Of a stretch of DNA of 64,000 nucleotides, positions 7,580 through 15,979 are shown piece by piece. The position numbers were made by a program, and so were the translations under genes. The stretch spans positions 72,866 through 136,865 of the forward strand of contig JBILLQ010000001.1 of assembly GCA_044375975.1 (NCBI GenBank), given 5' to 3'. Every line of letters begins with the position of its first letter. Positions within the stretch are counted from its first letter, which is position 1. The notes under the pieces are model-generated. The model saw nothing but the letters and a program-made list of their open reading frames with translations, ran no database searches and was not told where the DNA came from. This stretch comes from UBA5018 sp044375975 (GTDB taxonomy: Bacteria; Cyanobacteriota; Cyanobacteriia; PCC-6307; Cyanobiaceae).

Positions 7580-10389
7580 AGCCCCCTCAACAGACCAATG
7601 GCGGGGTTCGTCTGCCTGAACTGCTGGCCCCCGCCGGCAACTGGGATGCCCTGCGGGCGGCGGTGGCCAACGGCGCCGATGCCGTCTATTTCGGGGTGGA
7701 GGCCTTCAATGCCCGTCTACGGGCAGCCAACTTTCAGCGCCAGCAGCTGCCGGAACTGATGCACTGGCTGCACCAGCGCGGCGTTAAGGGCTTTCTCACC
7801 GTGAACGTGCTGATCTTTCCTGATGAACTGGAAGATGCGGCTCAATTGGTGCTGGAGGCCAGCGCCGCCGGCGTAGACGCCCTGATCGTGCAAGACATCG
7901 GCCTGGCCCGGCTAGCCCGCAGCCTGGCGCCCCAGCTGGCGATCCATGGATCCACCCAGATGTCGATCACCAGCGCTGCCGGTGTGGCCCAGGCTGCCGC
8001 CCTGGGCTGTGAGCGCGTGGTGCTGGCCCGGGAATTGACCCTGCGGGATCTGACCCGCATCCAGGGCCAACTGGATCAGCGGCGTCTGGCCATGCCCCTG
8101 GAGATGTTCGTGCATGGCGCCCTCTGTGTGGCCTATTCTGGCCAGTGCCTCACCAGCGAAGCGCTCGGTCAACGCAGTGCCAACAGGGGTGAGTGTGCCC
8201 AGGCCTGCCGGCTTCCCTATCAGTTGATTGTCGATGGCCAGGAGCGCGATCTAGGCGACCAGCGTTATCTGCTCTCCCCCCAGGATCTAGCGGCCTGGGA
8301 ACTATTGCCGCAGCTGGTGGAAATCGGCATCGCCAGTCTCAAAATCGAAGGTCGGCTCAAGGACGCCAGCTACGTGGCGGCGGTCACCGATGCCTATCGC
8401 CGCAGCCTGGATCAAACCAAGGCAGCTGCTGTTCGGCAAAGCCATCGCCAAATACATGGGCAAGGGAAAGACCCAGACCCAGACCAAGACCAAGACCAAG
8501 ACCAAGACCAAGACCAAGACCAAGACCAAGACCAAGACCAAGACCAAACAGACTTGGCTGCGGAGGCGGTTGATGCGGCTTTGTCTCCACCGGGAAGCGA
8601 CCAGCCTGTGGCTGAGGCCTGCGCCAACCTGGAACTGAGTTTTTCCCGGGGCCTTGGCCAAGGCTGGCTGCAGGGCGTTAACCATCGCCAGCTGGTGCAT
8701 GGCCGCTGGAGCAAGAAACGCGGGCCCCTGATCGGGCAGTTGGAAAAGATCGAGCCCAGTGGCTGGTGGTTACTGCGCTGCTCTCGGCAACTAAGGCCAG
8801 GTCATGGCCTGGTCTTCGAGGCGCCCAGCCCCGACCCGCTGCTGCCGCCCGAGGAGATCGGTGGAAGGGTGATGGCCGTCGAGCGGCGCCGGCCGGGCTT
8901 GCTGGCACTGCGCCTGGGGCCTGGCCGCCTGGATGCGAGGCGGCTGCGGCCAGGGGCCCCCTGTTGGCTCAGCAGTGATCCGCTGCTGGAGCGCCAGTGG
9001 CAGCGCCAAGCCAACGGCCCCACCCCCCCTGTCGCTCAACCCCTCACCCTGGCGGTGCGAGGGGGGCTGAATCAACCGCTTGAACTGATCCTGATCGCCG
9101 TGGCGGAGCGGGCGCTGGCGCTGCCTTTGGTGCTGCGCTCCCAGCTGCCACTGGCGGCGGCCACCGGCAGCGGCCTGGATCGCCAGCGACTGGAAGCTCA
9201 ACTGGGCCGGCTAGGGGGCAGCGGTTGGCGGCTGGCTTCTCTGCAGCTGGATCTGCCGGACAACCTGTTCCTCCCGGTGGCCGAACTCAACCGGCTGAGG
9301 CGCCAATTGGTAGAAGAACTCGCCGAGCTAATTCCCTCAGCCCCAGCCTCTACCCATAACTCAGCCTCAGCCCCAGCCCCAGCATCTGCATCTGCCGCTC
9401 CCAGTAACTGGGAGCCCAGTCATTTATCTAGTCTCCAGATCGCCGCAATCACCACCGCTGGCCAGCCAGATGGTTACCCAGCAAGCGGGCCAGCCAAAGC
9501 GTCAGCCAGCGGGCCAGCCAGCCCACTCAACCCACCTGGGGCCGAGCCGGCCCTGCATGTGCTGGTCAGATCTTTGCAGCAATTGGAGGCCCTGCAGGGC
9601 TTGCCGCTGCGGTCTGTGATCGCCGAGTTGGAGCAGCCGCGGGAATTGCGGGAGGCGGTGGCCATGGGCCGGGGTTGCTGGCCCGATGGCCTCTGGTTGG
9701 CCGGCGCCAGAATCACGCGCCCCGATGAGGCCTGGAGTCTCGAACCGCTGCTGCGGGCTGAGCCCAGTGGCTTCCTGGTGCGCAATGCCGATCAACTGGA
9801 GCGGCTCACGCCAGCGGCCCCCTGCATCGGCGATTTCGCCTTGAACGTGGCTAATCCATTAACCGCCGCCTGGTTCCTGGATCACTGGGGATTACAGCGG
9901 ATCACCGCCAGCTATGACCTCGCCCTACCCCAACTGCTGCAGTTGGTGGCCGGCTGCCCCAGTGGCAGCGTGGAGGTGACTGTGCACCAACACATGCCTC
10001 TGTTTCACATGGAGCACTGCCTGTTTTGTGCCTTTCTCAGTGATGGGCATGACCACACCGACTGCGGCAGGCCCTGTGAGCAGCACCAGGTGCTGCTAAG
10101 AGACCGCAGTGGCGCTGAACATCCACTGCGGGCAGATCTCGGTTGCCGCAACACTCTGTTCAATGCCCGGGCCCAAACCGCGGCCGAGGCCCTGCCCCAG
10201 CTGCGCAAGGCCGGGGTGAGCCACCTGCGGTTGGAGTTGCTGAATGAGACCGCCGAACAGGCCAGGCTCAGGGTGGAGCAGTACCTCGCCGCCCTGGCTG
10301 GGCGGCTCAGCGGCAGGGAGCTGTGGCGCAGCGAGCAACTGGACAGTCGGCTGGGGGTGACCCGCGGCAGCCTCAAGGCCAGTCGCTAG
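7576..10389 (+). CDS. U32 family peptidase-like protein with DUF3656-type C-terminal region
   Basis: Large U32-family protein of 937 residues. Relatives include YhbU, YegQ/TrhP and RlhA, several of which act in tRNA or rRNA hydroxylation rather than proteolysis. The N-terminal TIM-barrel part starts LPELLAPAGNWDALRAAV, has YFGVEAFNARL, IHGSTQMSI and the U32 signature region with conserved cysteines (SGQCLTSEALGQRSANRGEC followed by AQACRLPY). The middle holds a hypervariable Asp-Gln repeat (residues 299-324) in a linker, and the second half looks like the DUF3656 extension common in cyanobacteria. A second Cys cluster is near HMEHCLFCAF and DCGRPC. Function here is inferred; an RNA-modifying role is as likely as a peptidase. 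Confidence 0.88.
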   Translation: MKPPQQTNGGVRLPELLAPAGNWDALRAAVANGADAVYFGVEAFNARLRAANFQRQQLPELMHWLHQRGVKGFLTVNVLIFPDELEDAAQLVLEASAAGVDALIVQDIGLARLARSLAPQLAIHGSTQMSITSAAGVAQAAALGCERVVLARELTLRDLTRIQGQLDQRRLAMPLEMFVHGALCVAYSGQCLTSEALGQRSANRGECAQACRLPYQLIVDGQERDLGDQRYLLSPQDLAAWELLPQLVEIGIASLKIEGRLKDASYVAAVTDAYRRSLDQTKAAAVRQSHRQIHGQGKDPDPDQDQDQDQDQDQDQDQDQDQDQTDLAAEAVDAALSPPGSDQPVAEACANLELSFSRGLGQGWLQGVNHRQLVHGRWSKKRGPLIGQLEKIEPSGWWLLRCSRQLRPGHGLVFEAPSPDPLLPPEEIGGRVMAVERRRPGLLALRLGPGRLDARRLRPGAPCWLSSDPLLERQWQRQANGPTPPVAQPLTLAVRGGLNQPLELILIAVAERALALPLVLRSQLPLAAATGSGLDRQRLEAQLGRLGGSGWRLASLQLDLPDNLFLPVAELNRLRRQLVEELAELIPSAPASTHNSASAPAPASASAAPSNWEPSHLSSLQIAAITTAGQPDGYPASGPAKASASGPASPLNPPGAEPALHVLVRSLQQLEALQGLPLRSVIAELEQPRELREAVAMGRGCWPDGLWLAGARITRPDEAWSLEPLLRAEPSGFLVRNADQLERLTPAAPCIGDFALNVANPLTAAWFLDHWGLQRITASYDLALPQLLQLVAGCPSGSVEVTVHQHMPLFHMEHCLFCAFLSDGHDHTDCGRPCEQHQVLLRDRSGAEHPLRADLGCRNTLFNARAQTAAEALPQLRKAGVSHLRLELLNETAEQARLRVEQYLAALAGRLSGRELWRSEQLDSRLGVTRGSLKASR
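8470..8547 (+). repeat. In-frame hexanucleotide microsatellite (GACCCA x2, GACCAA x11)
   Basis: Thirteen head-to-tail 6-bp units, the last eleven identical GACCAA. They encode alternating Asp-Pro then Asp-Gln at residues 299-324 of the U32 protein. Because the unit is six bases, slippage would change linker length but not reading frame. Confidence 0.98.
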
Positions 10390-10398
10390 CCCCAAAGT

Positions 10399-10551
10399 TC
10401 AGTCGATGAGAGCACTGGCCCCAGGCGGTAGCGCCAAGTAGCGGCGCCAGGCAGTGGAAACGCGATATTCAAGCTCTGTAGCCGTTGGCCGCGAGACAGC
10501 CTTTAGCATCTGGGCCGAGGCTGGCTCAGCCAGGCACTGGCCAGTCACCAC
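10399..10551 (-). CDS. Small protein of about 50 residues, unrecognised
   Basis: Minus-strand frame open from just after a TAA near 10606 down to TGA at 10399. From GTG at 10551 it gives 50 residues ending LALPPGASALID; an internal ATG at 10509 would give 36. The core ELEYRVSTAWRRYLALPPG has the composition of a real short protein, with an amphipathic W-R-R-Y segment, and the third-position G/C bias of neighbouring genes. No convincing Shine-Dalgarno is visible. It lies convergent to the U32 gene in the 434-base gap before typA. Could be a picocyanobacterial small protein; function unknown. Confidence 0.42.
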   Translation of the reverse strand: MVTGQCLAEPASAQMLKAVSRPTATELEYRVSTAWRRYLALPPGASALID

Positions 10552-10946
10552 CTGCCCAGTCAGCGCCAGCGGGCGGGGGAGAGCCGCCCAGGCCTGAAGG
10601 CTCTCTTAACGTTGGTGGCGGGGGCGTGGCGTACAGTGAATCGTTGATCACTGGTTTGCACCAAACCCAAGCGCAGGTTTGATCGGGTCCGAGCTGAATC
10701 TTGACACAGGTTCTCCCGGTGACGGGTGGAGCCCTGCCCCCTGATAAATGCTTGTCACCGATAAAATCGACTGCTGGTGGTGATTCGGAAACGGGTCATT
10801 ACAGGGAATGATTTGAGGCGATTGTGTTCAAGCGGACCCTCCGGTCCCCTGCATCAGGTTCCGATCCATCAGGTTTCGATAAACCCAAGGCCCAGCAATG
10901 CTGGCCGGCTTATCAGATTCCTTATCTCCCCCACGATTTTGTCTTC
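10552..10946. other. Intergenic region before typA, no supported gene
   Basis: About 395 bases upstream of the typA start chosen here. Nothing codes convincingly. A TTGACA at about 10701 has no good -10 box at normal spacing, so no promoter is called. The typA leader also has an in-frame GTG at 10824 discussed under typA. Confidence 0.4.
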
Positions 10947-12755
10947 ATGAGCGGCGCACACACTGGCACGCCGATTCGCAATATCGCGATCATTGCCCAC
11001 GTTGACCACGGCAAGACCACGCTCGTAGACGCGCTGCTTGCCCAATCGGGCATCTTCCGCGACAACGAAGCCGTGCCCACCTGCGTGATGGACTCCAACG
11101 ATTTGGAGCGTGAGCGCGGTATCACCATTCTCTCCAAGAACACCGCCGTAGACTACGAAGGAATTCGTATCAACATTGTCGATACCCCTGGCCACGCCGA
11201 TTTTGGCGGTGAAGTGGAGCGGGTGCTGGGCATGGTGGATGGCTGTCTGTTGATTGTCGACGCGAACGAGGGCCCGATGCCTCAAACTCGCTTCGTGCTC
11301 AAGAAGGCGCTGGAAAAGGGGCTGCGCCCAATCGTATTTGTCAATAAGATTGATCGGGCCAGGGTAGACCCCGAGATCGCTGTAGATAAAGTGCTCGATC
11401 TGTTCCTGGAGCTAGGCGCAGATGACGATCAGTGTGATTTTACCTACCTATTTGGTAGCGGCATGGCCGGCTATGCCAAGCCGGATATGAAGACTGAAAG
11501 CGACAGTATGCGCCCTCTCTTCGATGCCATTCTGCGCCACGTTCCACCGCCGGTAGGCGATCCCACCAAGCCACTGCAATTACAGGTAACCACTCTCGAC
11601 TACAGTGATTTCCTGGGCCGAATCATGATCGGCCGTATTCATAATGGCACCATTAAGGCTGGCCAGCCCGCCGCCTTAATTCGCGATGACGGCAAGATCA
11701 AACGCGGTCGGATCAGCAAACTGCTGGGCTTTAAGGGCCTGCAGCGGGTTGAAATCGAGGAGGCCTCCGCCGGCGATCTGGTGGCTGTCTGCGGTTTTGA
11801 TGAGGTGAATATTGGCGAGACAATCGCCTGCCCCGACAACCCGGAGGCCCTGCCGCTGATCAAGGTGGATGAACCCACCCTGCAGATGACCTTTGTGGTC
11901 AACGACTCTCCCTTTGCCGGTAAGGAAGGCAAGTTCGTCACCAGCCGTCAGATTCGCGACCGGCTGCAGAAGGAACTGCTCACCAATGTGGCTCTGAGGG
12001 TAGAGGACACCGATTCACCCGATCGTTGGGCTGTCAGTGGCCGCGGTGAACTGCACCTGGGCATCTTGATCGAAACAATGCGCCGCGAAGGCTATGAGTT
12101 TCAGGTCTCCCAGCCCCAGGTGATCTACCGCACCATCAACGGCACCCCCAACGAACCCTTCGAAACCCTGGTGCTGGATGTGCCGGAAGAGTCCGTGGGC
12201 TCTTGCATTGAAAAGCTGGGCATCCGCAAGGCGGAGATGCAGAACATGGAAAACACCAATGATGGCCGCACCCAGCTGGAATTCATCGTGCCCTCCCGGG
12301 GCTTGATTGGTTTCCGTGGTGAATTCATCCGAGCCACCCGCGGCGAGGGCATCATGAGCCACTCCTTCCTCGATTACCGGGAGATGCAGGGTGACTTTGA
12401 TACCCGACGCAATGGAGTTCTCATTTCCTTTGAAGAAGGTGTAGCCACCTTCTATGCACTAAAAAATGCCGAGGATCGGGGCCAATACTTTATTAGCCCT
12501 GGCGTCAAAGTGTATAAGGGCATGATCGTGGGCGAAAACAACCGGCCCCAGGATCTGGAGATCAACGTCTGCAAGACCAAGCAGCTCACCAACATGCGAT
12601 CTGCCGGCGCTGAAGAACTTGATACCCTACAGGCTCCCTTGCAAATGACCCTCGAAAGAGCTCTGGAATATATCGGCCCTGACGAAATGCTCGAAGTTAC
12701 CCCCGAATCGATTCGGCTCCGCAAGTTGCCGGCCAAGAAAGCCGCCAAGCGCTGA
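10947..12755 (+). CDS. typA: Translational GTPase TypA/BipA
   Basis: Ribosome-associated GTPase of the elongation-factor superfamily, with roles in 50S assembly and stress adaptation. From ATG at 10947 the protein is 602 residues, the usual TypA length. It carries the G1 motif AHVDHGKTTL, the switch ERERGITILSKN, the G3 DTPGHADFGGEVERV and the G4 NKIDR, then the EF-G-like domains III and V and the TypA C-terminal domain. The frame is open upstream to GTG at 10824, but those 41 extra codons resemble nothing in the family, so ATG 10947, which starts MSGAHTGTPIRNIAIIAHVD, is preferred. Confidence 0.95.
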   Translation: MSGAHTGTPIRNIAIIAHVDHGKTTLVDALLAQSGIFRDNEAVPTCVMDSNDLERERGITILSKNTAVDYEGIRINIVDTPGHADFGGEVERVLGMVDGCLLIVDANEGPMPQTRFVLKKALEKGLRPIVFVNKIDRARVDPEIAVDKVLDLFLELGADDDQCDFTYLFGSGMAGYAKPDMKTESDSMRPLFDAILRHVPPPVGDPTKPLQLQVTTLDYSDFLGRIMIGRIHNGTIKAGQPAALIRDDGKIKRGRISKLLGFKGLQRVEIEEASAGDLVAVCGFDEVNIGETIACPDNPEALPLIKVDEPTLQMTFVVNDSPFAGKEGKFVTSRQIRDRLQKELLTNVALRVEDTDSPDRWAVSGRGELHLGILIETMRREGYEFQVSQPQVIYRTINGTPNEPFETLVLDVPEESVGSCIEKLGIRKAEMQNMENTNDGRTQLEFIVPSRGLIGFRGEFIRATRGEGIMSHSFLDYREMQGDFDTRRNGVLISFEEGVATFYALKNAEDRGQYFISPGVKVYKGMIVGENNRPQDLEINVCKTKQLTNMRSAGAEELDTLQAPLQMTLERALEYIGPDEMLEVTPESIRLRKLPAKKAAKR

Positions 12756-12917
12756 ATCCTGCGATCCTGGCCCTGCACAAGCTTTAGCCTCTGCAGGGCT
12801 TCCTAACCAATGGGAAATATTTGAGCTAATTCTCCTACCAAGCGCCGAGGTAAGTATTGCACTTAGCACTGCTTATTGAGTAATATTTTACTGAGCACTT
12901 CCTATTGGGGGTAGATT

Positions 12918-13313
12918 GTGCAAGATGAGGAACTGCAGCTTTTGGCAGATCCGAGGTTGGCGGAGGCAAAAAAGCTGTTCAATGACGGTGAATGGCATGA
13001 CTGCCACGACCTGTTTGAGGAGCTCTGGCATGAAACCTGTGGTCCAATGCGGCCCGTATTGCAGGGAATCCTGCAGGTGGCCGTGGCCCAGTTACATCTG
13101 GAGCGGGGCAACGGCCGTGGGGCGATGATCCTGTTTGGCGAGGGGTTGGGGCGGTTGCAGACCTGCGGCGATCAGGCCCTGGAAATTCCCCTTGAGCCCC
13201 TGCGCAGCTGCATCCGCAGCCGACTCCAGGCCCTGCAGAGTGACCAGCCCCTACAGGACCTGCCAATACCTCACCTGGGCCAGGGCCGGGGGGGCGAGGC
13301 TCACAATCTGTAA
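12918..13313 (+). CDS. DUF309 domain protein
   Basis: 131-residue cytosolic protein of the DUF309 family, common in cyanobacteria and without a known role. The hallmark helix pair is visible: FNDGEWHDCHDLFEELWHE followed by MRPVLQGILQVAVAQLHLERGN. GTG at 12918 is taken as start because it opens the frame shortly before the conserved core. It follows typA by 162 AT-richer bases that probably hold a promoter. Confidence 0.82.
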   Translation: MQDEELQLLADPRLAEAKKLFNDGEWHDCHDLFEELWHETCGPMRPVLQGILQVAVAQLHLERGNGRGAMILFGEGLGRLQTCGDQALEIPLEPLRSCIRSRLQALQSDQPLQDLPIPHLGQGRGGEAHNL

Positions 13314-13352
13314 ATTGCAAACAAACCCCATGGGGGAAGCGAGCGCTTGGGC

Positions 13353-13994
13353 ATGATTCGAATACTTGCCTATCAATGCGGCGGCTTGGGTTGGCGCCTC
13401 AACTCGCCCCGGGCGGCCACCAGGATTGCCCTTAGCGGCCTGGGTTTGCTGATGGGGCTGGTCACAGTCGTGCAGGCCCAGGTGACTCCCGCCGCGCCTG
13501 GCCCCAGCCCCACCCCTGGCCAGGTCACCATCGAGTCGGATTTGCAACGTGCCGACAACAGGACAGGTGTGATCACAGCCACTGGCAACGTGCGCATCGT
13601 CTATCCAGAACAGAGGGTGGTGGCCACCGCCCGGCAAGCCCAATACTTCAGCAAAGAGGGGCGCGTAGTTCTCACTGGAGACGTGGATGTGGTGCAGACC
13701 GACGGCCACTCCCTGCGCGCTGAGCGGGTCATCTATGACCTGAATAGCCAGCGGCTGGTGGCCGAGCCCCCCAGCCATGAGCAGGTATTCAGCAAGGTGC
13801 TGCTGCCACCTAGCAAAAATGCTCCAGTTACCGGTTCCCAACCCAACACTTCCCAGCCCAACACTTCCCAGCCGAACAGTCATAAATCCATAAGTCCCCA
13901 ATCCAGCGGGCTCAACTCCACTGGGGCTCAATCCAGCAGGGCGCAGCCCACCAGCAATTCGAGCCGCTCCCAAGACCCCAGTGCCGCTCCATGA
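13353..13994 (+). CDS. lptA: LptA/OstA-like LPS transport periplasmic protein
   Basis: Periplasmic bridge protein carrying lipopolysaccharide between the inner-membrane LptB-F/G complex and the outer membrane. After ATG at 13353 there is a basic, then hydrophobic leader (about residues 24-42, ending VVQAQ), then the OstA beta-jellyroll strands: VTIESDLQRADNRTG, ITATGNVRIVYPEQRVVA, GRVVLTGDVDVVQ. The last 50 or so residues are a Ser/Gln/Pro-rich tail encoded by a degenerate 15-bp tandem repeat, absent from ordinary LptA. Its stop overlaps the lptB start by 4 bases (ATGA at 13991-13994), so lptA-lptB-lptFG form one operon. Confidence 0.9.
   Translation: MIRILAYQCGGLGWRLNSPRAATRIALSGLGLLMGLVTVVQAQVTPAAPGPSPTPGQVTIESDLQRADNRTGVITATGNVRIVYPEQRVVATARQAQYFSKEGRVVLTGDVDVVQTDGHSLRAERVIYDLNSQRLVAEPPSHEQVFSKVLLPPSKNAPVTGSQPNTSQPNTSQPNSHKSISPQSSGLNSTGAQSSRAQPTSNSSRSQDPSAAP
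13835..13954 (+). repeat. Degenerate 15-bp tandem repeat in the lptA 3' end
   Basis: Eight 15-bp units; the first three differ at only a few positions (TTCCCAGCCCAACAC type, encoding SQPNT). Later units keep the period but have diverged. Confidence 0.85.
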
Positions 13995-14719
13995 GTTTGT
14001 TGCTGGATCAGGTAAGCCTCAGCCTCGGGGGCAGGCCGCTGGTGAACCAGGTGACCCTGGAGCTACATCCAGGAGAGGTGGTGGGTCTGCTGGGCCCCAA
14101 CGGTGCCGGCAAGACCACCACCTTCAGTCTGGTGACTGGGCTGCTGCGTCCCGATCGGGGCCAGGTGCTTTTGGATGGCGAAGCTGTTCAAGCCCTGCCG
14201 ATGCCGATGCGGGCGCGGCGCGGCATTGGCTATCTGCCCCAGGAAGCCAGTGTTTTCCGCCAGCTCAGCGTGCGTGACAACCTGCGCCTGGCCCTAGAGG
14301 TGAGCCAGGCGCCCCGCTCCCTGCGCCAGCTACGGCTGGAGGCCTTGATCGAAGAATTTCACCTGGGCCATTTTCAGCACCGTCGGGGCTACCAGCTCTC
14401 CGGTGGGGAACGCCGCCGCTGTGAGGTGGCTAGAGCCCTGGCGGTGGGCGAGGGCGGTCCGCGCTATTTGCTGCTAGATGAACCCTTTGCCGGTGTAGAT
14501 CCGATGGCGGTGGCGGATTTACAGGCCCTGATCGGCAGCCTGCGCAGCCGTGGCATGGGGGTGCTGATCACCGATCACAACGTGCGCGAAACCCTGGCGA
14601 TCACCGATCGCGCCTACATCCTCACCGAAGGCCGCATATTGGCCGCCGGCAGCTCGGCTGAGGTGGGCGCCGATCCCCTGGTGCGCCGCCACTATCTCGG
14701 GGAGGATTTTCAGCTGTGA
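13991..14719 (+). CDS. lptB: LPS export ABC transporter ATPase LptB
   Basis: Cytoplasmic ATPase that powers LPS extraction from the inner membrane through LptF/G. At 242 residues it is the normal LptB length. Walker A GPNGAGKTTTF, the Q-loop region YLPQEASVFRQLSV (typical LptB), signature LSGGERRR, Walker B LLLDEPFAGVDP and the switch His in ITDHNVRE are all present. It overlaps lptA by 4 bases and the lptFG-type gene by 4 bases (GTGA). Confidence 0.97.
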   Translation: MSLLLDQVSLSLGGRPLVNQVTLELHPGEVVGLLGPNGAGKTTTFSLVTGLLRPDRGQVLLDGEAVQALPMPMRARRGIGYLPQEASVFRQLSVRDNLRLALEVSQAPRSLRQLRLEALIEEFHLGHFQHRRGYQLSGGERRRCEVARALAVGEGGPRYLLLDEPFAGVDPMAVADLQALIGSLRSRGMGVLITDHNVRETLAITDRAYILTEGRILAAGSSAEVGADPLVRRHYLGEDFQL

Positions 14720-15930
14720 GTGGAGGGATGAGGGGGGGGATGAGGGGGGGGCAGTCGAACCTGCGGCCCCTGCTGAGGCCATTGCTCGGTCCCTGGCGGC
14801 GGCTGCCCCTGCTCGATCGCTGGCTGCTGGGGGAGCTGATCGCGCCGCTGCTGTTCGGCATCGCCGCCTTTACCGCGGTCTCCCTGTCGGTGGGAGTGGT
14901 TTTCGAACTGGTGCGCCGGGTGGCCGAATCAGGGCTGCCTGTGTGGATAGCCCTGCAGGTGCTGGGCTATCGCCTGCCCAGTTTTCTGGTGCTTTCTTTT
15001 CCGATGGCCACCCTGATGGCGACCCTTTTGGCCTATAGCCGCCTATCCAGCGGTAGTGAACTGACGGCACTGCGGAGCATTGGCGTCAGCACCCGTCGCA
15101 TGGTCGCCCCTGCCCTGGCCATGGCCCTGGTGATGAGCGCTCTGACATTTGTATTTAATGATCAAATTGTGCCCAAGGCGAATCGAGAAGCCACGATCAG
15201 TTTTGAACGGGGATTGGGTCGCGCCGTTACCGCCGCCAATGGGGAACATGTGCTGTATCCAACCTATGGACAGATCCAGCAGCCCGATGGCAGCGTTGAG
15301 AAAGGGCTTAGTCAGCTCTTCTATGCACACAAGTTTTATGATGGCGAGATGAGAGATGTGACGGTGCTGGATTTTTCCCGCACCGGTCAACGCCAGATGT
15401 TGCAGGCCAATAGGGCTCGCTGGAACAACAGAGAGGGCATGTGGGAATTTCTTGATGGTCGCATTACCAGTGTCGAGATAGGCAGCAGCGCCCTCACCAC
15501 CAGCGCCCGCTTCGATCGCTACCTCTATCCGATGAGTCGCAACCCGATTCGCATCGCCGAGCTGCCCACCGACGCCAGCGTGATGACCGTCGGCGAAGCC
15601 CGTCGGGCCGAGCGGCTGCTGCGGGAGGCTGGCAACCAGCTGGAATCCAGGCGGCTGAGGGTGCGGATCCAGGAAAAGTTCGCCTTTCCGGCCATCTGTC
15701 TGGTGTTCGGGCTGATTGGCAGCAGCCTGGGGGTGAGGCCCCATGTGCGCACCAGCCGCAGCCAGGGCTTTGGCATCAGTGTGCTGCTGATCTTTGGCTA
15801 CTACTTGATGTCGTTTATCTTCAGCTCCCTGGGCATCAAGGGGGCCCTGCTGCCGATCGGGGCCGCCTGGCTACCAGTGCTGATCGGCCTCGGTGGCGGT
15901 CTGTGGCTGCTGCGCCAAGCCAGCCGCTGA
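14716..15930 (+). CDS. LptF/LptG family LPS export permease (YjgP/YjgQ)
   Basis: Inner-membrane permease subunit partnering LptB. The 404 residues show the family layout: three N-terminal membrane helices (LLGELIAPLLFGIAAF onward, with the PMATLMATLLAYSRLSSGSELTALRS coupling region), a periplasmic beta-jellyroll in the middle (roughly residues 170-300) and three C-terminal helices. Cyanobacteria usually carry one such gene, which would act as a homodimer. GTG at 14716 overlaps the lptB stop. The first 15 codons come from two G-rich 12-bp repeats (ATGAGGGGGGGG type), so the true start may be a later codon. Confidence 0.92.
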   Translation: MSGGMRGGMRGGQSNLRPLLRPLLGPWRRLPLLDRWLLGELIAPLLFGIAAFTAVSLSVGVVFELVRRVAESGLPVWIALQVLGYRLPSFLVLSFPMATLMATLLAYSRLSSGSELTALRSIGVSTRRMVAPALAMALVMSALTFVFNDQIVPKANREATISFERGLGRAVTAANGEHVLYPTYGQIQQPDGSVEKGLSQLFYAHKFYDGEMRDVTVLDFSRTGQRQMLQANRARWNNREGMWEFLDGRITSVEIGSSALTTSARFDRYLYPMSRNPIRIAELPTDASVMTVGEARRAERLLREAGNQLESRRLRVRIQEKFAFPAICLVFGLIGSSLGVRPHVRTSRSQGFGISVLLIFGYYLMSFIFSSLGIKGALLPIGAAWLPVLIGLGGGLWLLRQASR

Positions 15931-15979
15931 AATTTGGCTCACAGGGCAGACTGGGGAAACTATTTCTCAATTGCTGCTG

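Noticed and set aside
8302..8714. Reverse-strand frames with Leu-Val, Leu-Gly or Trp-Ser repeats opposite the U32 gene
   Set aside because: They are the antisense reading of the GACCAA microsatellite; the U32 family match is on the plus strand.
10485..10682. 65-codon plus-strand frame upstream of typA
   Set aside because: Gly/Pro-rich, no ribosome site; the opposite strand has a better small frame.
10824..10946. N-terminal extension of TypA from GTG 10824
   Set aside because: The 41 added residues resemble no family member and ATG 10947 gives the usual length.
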